Shown: in pieces, positions 56,609 through 64,000 of the stretch
Position numbering within the stretch: the first letter of the stretch is position 1
Layout of the letters: each line of letters begins with the position of its first letter
Notes under the pieces: model-generated
Told to the model about the DNA's origin: nothing
Seen by the model: only the letters and a program-made list of their open reading frames with translations
Database searches by the model: none
Assembly: GCA_014925825.1 (NCBI GenBank)
Contig: JACGCK010000024.1
Span: 372,001 to 436,000, forward strand
Length of the DNA: 64,000 bases
From: Pholiota molesta
Lineage: Eukaryota > Basidiomycota > Agaricomycetes > Agaricales > Strophariaceae
Direction of reading: 5' to 3'
Made by a program: the position numbers and the translations under genes

Positions 56609-58720
56609 TATGTTTCTTGATGGGTTCGGTTGTTCGAAAGACTTATGATGAGGAAGTGCTAGGATGATGTGGTTGCGAGTGTGCTTCCAATCTTCCAGAC
56701 CTTATTCAAGGCGTCATCGGTCGGCAATTAATTGCCGGAGCATTTTCCCGAAAGGTACTTATGAATTTATAATCAGCTTTATCATTATTTTTGTCACGGT
56801 GAAGATTTTTAAGAATACGGCGAGGATAAGCTTAAATCTATCGTACGCTTGGTTGACTTGCGGCCGCTCGCACGCGGAAGTAACACGCTAAATATCTCGT
56901 GGTCAATAACATTTAACAGTACTAAGCCAAAGACTTTTGTAAAAGTTACTTGTCATGACGTACAACTTATACATTGCTTATACAAGGATTAAATTTCCAA
57001 AAGTGGAAGTCGCAATAAATGCACGTGATATAACAACACGTGAAGATATTCACACGGGTGGTATATAAACCGAAAATTTCCACATCACAACGTCGTTCGT
57101 TCTCTCTCCTTCCAACACTTGTTTCCCGTTCTTGTCAGCGTTAGGGACAGGATGAAATGGAGGTCGGCTTAAAGGCATCGTGGCCTACTTCACTGGAGTC
57201 TGGTTGAGGGTCGACAGTAACCAATGGCGCTCAAATTCTTTGTGGTGAGCCCTCTTTTCATTTTCATCTTCAATTTCTTTGCGAGGATGACACCGCTATG
57301 GTCCGTGTTTCCAAGAAGCGACTAGACATCGCTGCTCATCGTGCAGACATTTCTCTACCTAGCCTCTGAACTTTCTTCGTTGTTGTACTCGAATTTTTTG
57401 ACATCATACTGATTTGCTCTCAAGATCGTTTACTAGGTTTGATATATCGACATGATATTAGGTCGCGTTGTACTTCCCACTTCTTTGCTATTCAACAAGT
57501 CTGTTCCATCGACATGAACCAATATGTGCGGCGATATGCGAGAAATGTTATTCTGTTGCAGGTATCTTTTCTGCATTCATTCTTTTTTATTATTTCACGC
57601 ATGCCTCTATATTCACTACATCATCTTGATTCTGTGGGTGATGGTTAGGGGAAACGGGGCAAAGATAGACTTATGATCAGTATTTATAACCGCTGCTCTC
57701 TTATCAGTTCAGCGGAGTCGTACACCTTCATAATACATTCAATTCAGAGTGACTGCTGAATTATTGGACTCGGATGTTTCACGTAATGTACGGTTTTCGC
57801 CTCTACAAGGTCCTTATAGTCATAAAAATTCAATTCTTCAGCCTCTTGGTTTACGTTATTAATATACATAAGTACCTCTTTGGCTCATGAGATAGACGCC
57901 CAAGCGCAACCGATGTCGATCTTGCCTTGATTCTACTTTGCGACTTGTATTGTTCTAAATGCTTGGTTGACAAAACATACGAATAATATTCAATAGGCTT
58001 AGCTCGCCGTCTGGCATGCTCGAATTACTTGCTTGTCTTTTGCGTTCCGCTTAGGCTGTGTCGGTGCTTTACCTATCACCGGCACCGACCCCCAGGAAGT
58101 TACGCTGTCGTCCGCAACGCGAAGAACAACGACTACTGGTGCGCTCAGGTCTGACGCCATCAGTGCACGCTACTTATAACTACTCTGCATCGCGCCTTGC
58201 TCGCACCCAAAGGAAAGGGAATGCTGATGGTGCTGGCGATGTAAGTGACGGGCGCCCAAAGCTATTGACGAGGAAATTTTCAGATAGGCAGGCGAGCGTG
58301 GATTGTTGTGAATGAAACCTGAGGCCTGACACCGCAAATCCACACAAGTTGAAAGCAAGTCCCTGATTGAGCGTGTGCGTGTCATTTGGCGGCAGTGTGG
58401 GGGGGCGCGGCCGCGCGTGCGCATTGGTGGTATCGCATGTCCCATAGATCTAGAACAAAATTTACAGCTGTTTTTATCATTGATATCTTTAGTTACTGGC
58501 TAAAATCAAGTCCCATTGTCACCGGAACCTTCAAATTCCACAAGAGACAGTCCAATCGCAAGAAGAGGACTCGCTGATGTTCGTTACTCGGTGGAGACGC
58601 ATGAAAATTCGAGGAATTAGCGCCAAATCAACGCACTCCCTTTACTGAAGCCCTCCCATATGCATACCATCATGGTATTCCAAATTCCATTTGTCAATCC
58701 TACACCGGGCCTACATTGCA
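56609..58720. other. Intergenic region with an isolated promoter-like segment
   Basis: A TATA-like ggtatataaaccg at 57060-57072 is followed by a pyrimidine-rich leader (57090-57130) like that of strongly expressed fungal genes. No long ORF follows: the first ATG frames stop within a few codons. A 28-codon spliced frame from the ATG at 57223 is conceivable. The rest (57650-58720) shows nothing supported. Confidence 0.4.
57060..57072 (+). promoter_or_regulatory. TATA-like box with pyrimidine-rich leader, no obvious gene
   Basis: GGTATATAAACCG followed 30-70 bp later by a CT-rich stretch (tctctctccttcc). Such a pair usually marks a strong promoter. Downstream coding capacity is very small. Confidence 0.4.
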
Positions 58721-60375
58721 TCATTGAAGCCTGTGATTGTAAGTTGCCTCCAAGCGTCCCTTCACGTATTCCCCAGCTGTCACCACCTCATACTTGGAAG
58801 GTCGATCGGGAGACACGCAACTCTCCATCGGCTACAAAATTCGGAGATGAAGACAATACGAGCCCTGAAAAATATGACGCCGAAATCCAACGTACCTCGA
58901 GTTTAACATTATAGTCAGTCCCGAAGAACAATGGAATGGAAAAGCGCTCGACCCCCCTGGGGCTGATTACCCGGTGCACGGTAGACTTGAAAATGTCGTC
59001 TGGAAAAATAGTTACCAGGGATAGACAGCGATAGTCAAGATCGATTATATTTATTGAGACAGCGAAAATTGAGCGTACTTGTCCATCGTGCAAATTGATC
59101 CCCAAGGCTGTGGTAAGGTGGATTGATTACGAACCGACGAACACGACCGAAGAGTATCTAGCAACTTACTTGATTACAAGGGTTCCTGGGACAGGTGGTA
59201 CATTGACCCATTCTTTTTCAGAGTTCAAAACCTGCAGAGCTTGTATATTCGGCTCTTGCCAAAGGATGGTGAAGCACTGAACTAAAGAGTCAGTTGTACC
59301 ATCTTCGAACAAGGGCTACAATGTACGTGCCTCCCAGCTTTATATGATGAATTGCGATGAAAGGTAAATAACGAAATGGTTTAAAGCACAAGCACGTACT
59401 CTGTATGAGCGCCGATGCCAATAACACGTTCATCTACAGGACCTGTTTGGGGTGGGTAGTGCAGCAACTTCATCAAGGCCGCAGAATATTGCGTCTGCAA
59501 TTAATAGTGCATTCGGTGAGCAAGACGTGCAAAGATTAGACAGGGATAGAAGCGCACTTTATCTTTGAAAAAGTCTTCCGGAAGATTCAACGCTAAAGCG
59601 AAGATCGGGAAGAGTACTCGTCCGAGGTTGACCGCTGCATAACTTGGGAGTATAAAATATAACCCTGAACATGCCCCAACCCCAGCAAATAAATATAACT
59701 CACTAGTATTGCAGAACGCGTTCACGAAATTGGGGGACATCGGCTTCCTTTGGCCAGACATTGGCGCCTGCCATGACACCGTCCGCTTTGTCGGCCGCGG
59801 TATTCTCACCATTACTTTCTTTTGGATCTTCCCAGCCGAACTCAAACCCTTCTTGTAGATCTCCTTTGCCATAGGCATCATTGTTCCCGCTCAATAACGG
59901 AGAATATCCTTAAAGTTGGGCGTCTTCTTGTTTTCGATCTACGCAATAAAATCCAATCAATGAATTGATGAAAAGCGTATAGCAGAATATTACAGACCTC
60001 CATTTTGGTCTCGATCGGAAGCGAGAAGAATTTCTTCGCCATTTGAAGAGCCCCATCCGTCGCTGAATCAGGGATGCCGTGGTTCTTCACTGAATGCAGC
60101 GAACCTCATCAATGAAATCATCATACCACGAAGGAGGCGAAGTATTACTAGCCATAGAAGAATCCGACACGCATGCATGCATCCCGCACTTCGGCTGCTA
60201 ATCTCTTTCGTTCTTCGGGATCTTTGCTTCCGATAGTACCCAGATCTCTGAGGTTTCGAGTTATTAGCACTGATATCTGAGCAGAACCTTGGCGATCGTA
60301 CGGTACAAGTGCTCACATTATGGGGACCTTCTTGAAGTATACGTCGGCACTTTCGGCGGCATTGGTGAGCGACAT
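58721..60375 (-). pseudogene. 2-oxoglutarate-Fe(II) oxygenase (isopenicillin-N-synthase-like), probably broken
   Basis: Recognisable IPNS/GA-oxidase-like dioxygenase. Readable exons: 60375-60317, 60247-60153, 60089-59998, 59938-59704, 59642-59558, 59494-59400, then pieces from about 59283 to the stop at 58721. Segments in order: RDACMRVGFFY, VKNHGIPDSATDGALQMAKK, NNDAYGKGDLQEGFEFGWED, GRVLFPIFALALNLPEDFF, KLLHYPPQTGPVDERV, IGIGAHT, FTILWQEPNIQALQVL, LGDQFARWT, KSTVHRVISPRGVERFSIPL and VVTAGEYVKGRLEATY. Damage: one base is missing where NFKGYSPLL is expected (near 59908), so the frame stops; the donor at 60152 reads GC; and around 59283 the expected DYECFTILW is short by two bases (an alternative splice would give HTEY instead of HTD, altering the iron-binding acid). 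Together these suggest a decaying gene; single sequence errors could explain one of them. Confidence 0.75.
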
Positions 60376-61143
60376 GTTCAGCGATGGAGGTTGGAACACT
60401 AGAACGTTGTAGCCAAGCCAAGTTGTACTGATCAACATGTCTATTGCAAGCGCCCTAGATAAGCACACGGCCCGGTCAACGCCGGTATAGGTTCTTTCCA
60501 ACTTCCAAGTTCTTTTTGAGTCCTTCCTGGTTCTTTCCGTGGTACAAAGAACTTTCTCGAGTCTAAGCATGTCTGAGAACTGAGTACTGCGTACTGAACA
60601 TTTATCTGAAACGCTGACATTGGAACATGTCGACTGCAATTGCTAACAAATATTCTTCATGCTTTGACCTCAGAGATACTCAGCGCTGCGGTCGTTGACG
60701 CCCATCAAATTAGCATCTCGAAACCCCAACGACCATAAACGAGGATCAAAGTTAATGGAAGCTCTCGAGCCGAAGAATTTTTACGGAAGGGCATCACACC
60801 ATTCAAACAATTACATCTGTACTTCGACGATATCGTTACGACAACGACATATATTCACCACATGGAACAATTCCAACTCCAACGGAAGCCAAATATCCGT
60901 ATAGGACAACGAAAGCAAAAGGATTTGTGAACCGCACGTTACATTCGGCAGGGGACCTACCACTCTGGGCTCGAGGCTCACAAAAACACCCATTAGTCCA
61001 CTTCCAAAACTTCGATTGAGGGTATGTACTGTACGCCAAACAATAACTAGGGCTACAAGGGTAAATAATCGACTGCGCACGCGGTGGCAAGAATAAGAAG
61101 CAATAAATCAAGATAACAATACTTTCAATTCAAAGCGCGAGAA
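60376..61143. other. Intergenic, no gene seen
   Basis: Upstream region of the oxygenase and 3' flank of the secreted protein. Short frames only. Confidence 0.5.
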
Positions 61144-62147
61144 TCAGCTGTTCTGGATAGCCTGGGCCTGCGCGCCGAAAGTCGTCGCTGCCTGGGGGCA
61201 ACCCTGGCCAGGGCCATGCAAGTTTTGGAGGGTGATCGTCGCGGCGTTCAGACGCGCGAGCTGCGACGCCTTCGAGTTGTCCGTCGGGAACGACAGCTGG
61301 ACGGTGGGGTTGTTGACCGCGTGTCCGACAGCAACGTTGGCGTTCAGCGACTACAAACCCATGAGTATAAGTACAATCAGCGAAATGAACACCAAAAGAA
61401 GACGGAAGGCAAGCGTACAGTGAGGAACGAGGCGCGGTCAGGTGGGCACGCGCAGGGAATCTTGATGGCAACGCCTTGCGCATTCGGGATGCCATCACAG
61501 TCGCCCGTTCCGGTGGGGTTAACGTTAGGCTGGACGCCGAATTGGGGCACAAGGTTGGGATCCACACCCCCAGAAGCTGGAGCTGCGGACGATGCAGCCG
61601 GTGCAGGTGCAGCGGGTGCAGCAGGAGCAGCAGGCGCAGCAGGAGCGGCGGGAGCGGTGCCAGCTTGAATTGCTTGCGCTTGGGCGCCGAAGGTTGTAGA
61701 GGCCTGAGGGCATCCGACACCAGGTCCGCGGAGATTCTGAAGAGTGATCGTAGCGGCGTTAAGACGTGCAAGTTGCGAGGCCTTGGAGTTATCCGTCGGG
61801 AACGAGAGCGTCACGCCAGTGTTGTTGACGGCGTGGCCTGCAGCAACGTTCGCGTTCAAATCCTGTCCAGTGAAAGAGGTTCAGTAAGTGTATATTAAGG
61901 GATTCAAGGAGGTGCGTACAGCAATGAATGTTGCACGATCCGGAGGGCAAATACATGGGATCTTGATGGCCACTCCCTGTGCATTTGGCACTCCATCACA
62001 GTCTCCTGTCCCGGTTGGGTTGACCCCAGCTTGGACACCGAATTGCGGGATAAGATTTGGGTCAACGGCTCTCCGCGCAAAGTTGAAAGGCCTTGCAGAG
62101 ACCGAAAGCGCAACGGCAGAAAGAACAAGTACTGATTTGATGAACAT
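61144..62147 (-). CDS. Secreted protein with two tandem copies of an unnamed Cys-containing domain
   Basis: Predicted 292-residue secreted protein. Exons 62147-61920, 61862-61419 and 61350-61144; every length divides by three. A signal peptide (MFIKSVLVLSAVALSVSA) is followed by a possible basic cleavage site (FARRAVD). Two homologous domains follow, each starting DPNL.PQFGVQ and containing NPTGTGDCDG, GVAIKIPC.CPPDRA, LSFPTDNSKASQLARLNAAT, and ending GC.QA.TTFGAQAQAIQ. Each has four Cys, probably two disulphides. A linker of Ala-Pro repeats (about residues 143-170) separates them. An intron splits each domain at the same place (…CPPDRA.F / LNANVA), so the duplication copied an exon-intron unit. 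I know the sequence type as a widespread basidiomycete secreted hypothetical, but no function. Confidence 0.88.
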
Positions 62148-62599
62148 CGCAGAAATTCGGGATCAAAAACAAAGAATGTGAGTCGTTCCAATACAGAACA
62201 ATCCTACGACTGGCGTAGGTAGAATAGAATAAGTCGAGCTAGTGAGCCCCAGGCCAAAGTGTGGAAGTGGACGGAAGAAAAGGAATGGGTTGCCTTGTTT
62301 ACCTCGGACTCCTTATAAACCATTTCGTCACACTGATCTGATCACGAATTCCCGGTAACCGTGACGGCAACGTTAACGTTAGAATTTAAAACGTTGACCA
62401 TGCATCATGATCATCTACTTTGTCCAGTCCTTGTGAAAGATGCTTTGCTTCTTAGTGCTGATGCCGCCTGGTTCCACGATGTGCAATATTTGCTCGTTGC
62501 CATTACTAGTGATATCCACCGGCTTGCGACCGGCCAAAGAGGGACAGCAACGCTCTCATATATGGAGGAGACCCTGGAACTGTTTTTAAGCGCTCATAC
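62148..62599. other. Upstream region of the secreted-protein gene
   Basis: Includes the promoter of the secreted protein; ctccttataaacc (62310-62322) is a TATA-like box in the plus-strand text, but its reverse is not TATA-like for this minus-strand gene. No other gene. The last 8 bp form the left target duplication of the adjacent element. Confidence 0.4.
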
Positions 62600-63852
62600 C
62601 CAGTGAGAACGCGTTCTGCGCTTTTCGGCAGAAAACCGTGGAAATCTGTTTCGGTCTGCGCTCGCAGGGAATCACTGAAATCAGCAGGAAACTTAGCTCC
62701 TCCCAAACAGCTTTCTGAGAATTCCTGCATGAAATCAGCAATACATATTGATATTTATCTGTTCTCTTCAGTTTTTCTCTGCGCTCCTCTGATTTCGTCT
62801 GAATGGTACAAAATCTGTATATTGCTGTGCTACTCTGTGTATCTTTGCGCTCTGCACTACATGCTCTGAGTGTGGTAATAGTCCCTCCGCCTCTCCCCAC
62901 ATCCCAGAGCCAATGGAAGAGTAATACAATGACAGGCTCGTACTTACAGACATTTTGGCACTGTCGGAGTCTTCGGACATCACATTTTCGAGAATAAACT
63001 ACGAAATGGGATTTTCAGTGACAGAAACAGAAGAAGCCAAGTAGATAGAGAGACTGACCTCTGACAATGCTAACTCCATCAACGACAGGTCCTTCAAAAT
63101 ACGGAACCCAACCGGAGTGTTACAAAGTGAATATATGCGCATATATTCGGCAAAAATCACCACTTACGATCGCTCACTGACCGGAGGTGCCCGCAAATTC
63201 TTCATTCTGACAGCGAGAAGCGCCAATGCAGCTATGTTGGCGGCATAGGTTCCGTCACAAGGCTATGGTGGTCTCTGCAATAAAGACGCTCTCAGCGGCA
63301 TGTTATTGCAAATGCGTGGACAGCGACAAAAGGAAAGCTTGCCTGTGCACAGTCTTGATGATCCGCGGTGCTGCTGATAGTCCATGCCATGTAAACTATC
63401 CCAGATGTCCATGGGATATGTCCGGCGTAGTTGCTTGTGGGGACGCGCACATTTACATAGATGATAGTGGGGAGGAAGAGAGAGTGACGACGAAGGAGTA
63501 AAGCGCGACGCGCGGTGCGTGAGCACGGGGAATCGTATCACGTGCCCGTAACTGCGTGGAAATTGAGCTCGAGACTGGAGTCGGTTTGGAGGAAATTTTG
63601 AAGAAATTTCGGTCAAGTCCCAGGCTGTGGACAGTGGGGGGAAGAGCTTTAAGATATACGCAAAGACGTTTGGAGTCAGGTTCTATTTTAAGCAGACTGT
63701 GTACAGGAAAGCGCAGAACAGCTCAGAAACTCAGAGGAACTCGGATTTTTTTCCGAGCTCGCCGAAAAGCTCAGGAACCTCTCAGGTCAGCTCAGACCCA
63801 CGCAGGAATTGACTCCCTACTACCGAAACGCGCAGAACCGCTTTTCACTGGG
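62600..63852. mobile_element. 1253-bp non-autonomous hAT-like element
   Basis: Left end CCAGTGAGAACGCGTTCTGC; the right end, read inverted, is CCCAGTGAAAAGCGGTTCTG, both continuing into GCGC..TTTCGG, giving imperfect inverted repeats of about 29 bp. It is flanked by a perfect 8-bp target duplication GCTCATAC (62592-62599 and 63853-63860). Subterminal sequence is dense in ctcagaa/tctgag motifs. CAGTG-type ends and 8-bp duplications are hAT features. No transposase-like frame; non-autonomous. It is distinct in sequence from the element at 8048-8952. Confidence 0.88.
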
Positions 63853-63860
63853 GCTCATAC

Positions 63861-64000
63861 GTTGCTTCCAGATTCCGAAATGAACAACACGAGGAGCAAA
63901 CAAGGATAGCTTTATGTGATTGTAGGTCGCACCGTTTTGAACATCCACCGATGGCCGGTCTACTTGTACAAGCACTGATCATTATCGGATTCAGCAGTGA
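63861..64000. other. Right edge, no feature seen
   Basis: Ordinary intergenic sequence to the window end. Confidence 0.5.

Overview
The window is nuclear DNA of a filamentous basidiomycete, most likely an agaricomycete (mushroom-forming fungus). The evidence is the very dense introns of about 45-65 bp with GT...AG ends, very short exons, and gene families typical of that class: two seven-transmembrane DUF6534-type proteins, a large F-box protein, a cluster of UstS/etherase-like glutathione transferases, a GH35 beta-galactosidase, a CE8 pectin methylesterase, and recognisable FEN1 and ribosomal-L1-domain proteins. Exon models below were spliced by hand; most close to an exact multiple of three with canonical splice sites. 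Starts, stops and the shortest exons remain predictions without transcript evidence.

Left third (1-16 kb): a repeat-rich region built around a duplicated segment. Bases 1-3993 and about 11500-15590 are two copies of one block, holding the 5' part of a GH35 beta-galactosidase on the minus strand and, head-to-head with it, an unrecognised GC-rich array of repeated exon/intron-like units. The first beta-galactosidase runs off the left edge; the second is open for about 797 codons but lacks its C-terminal domains. A 217-bp miniature inverted-repeat element sits in copy 2 only. Between the blocks lie an 850-bp tandem duplication, a 905-bp hAT-like element with a perfect 8-bp target duplication, and degenerate short tandem repeats.

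Middle (16-48 kb): gene-rich. Two DUF6534 membrane proteins (minus), pectin methylesterase (plus), FEN1 (plus), F-box protein (plus), GST1 and GST2 (minus), a long disordered protein ending in a CaaX prenylation box (minus), GST3 and GST4 (plus), and a Utp30/Cic1-like ribosome-biogenesis protein (plus). The four GSTs lie on both sides of the CaaX gene; three stretches upstream of them share a CGTCAT-centred motif, one of them a promoter relic with no gene.

Right third (48-64 kb): an alpha/beta hydrolase (plus), a gene-poor stretch of about 5.6 kb, a quinone-oxidoreductase-like MDR enzyme (minus), a 2OG-Fe(II) oxygenase that looks broken (minus), a secreted protein with an internally duplicated Cys-containing domain (minus), and a second, non-autonomous hAT-like element of 1253 bp with a perfect 8-bp target duplication. 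No tRNA, rRNA or CRISPR array was seen.

The genes do not form one pathway. The themes are extracellular carbohydrate degradation (beta-galactosidase, pectin methylesterase), detoxification or secondary metabolism (GSTs, oxidoreductase, oxygenase), and housekeeping DNA and ribosome functions.
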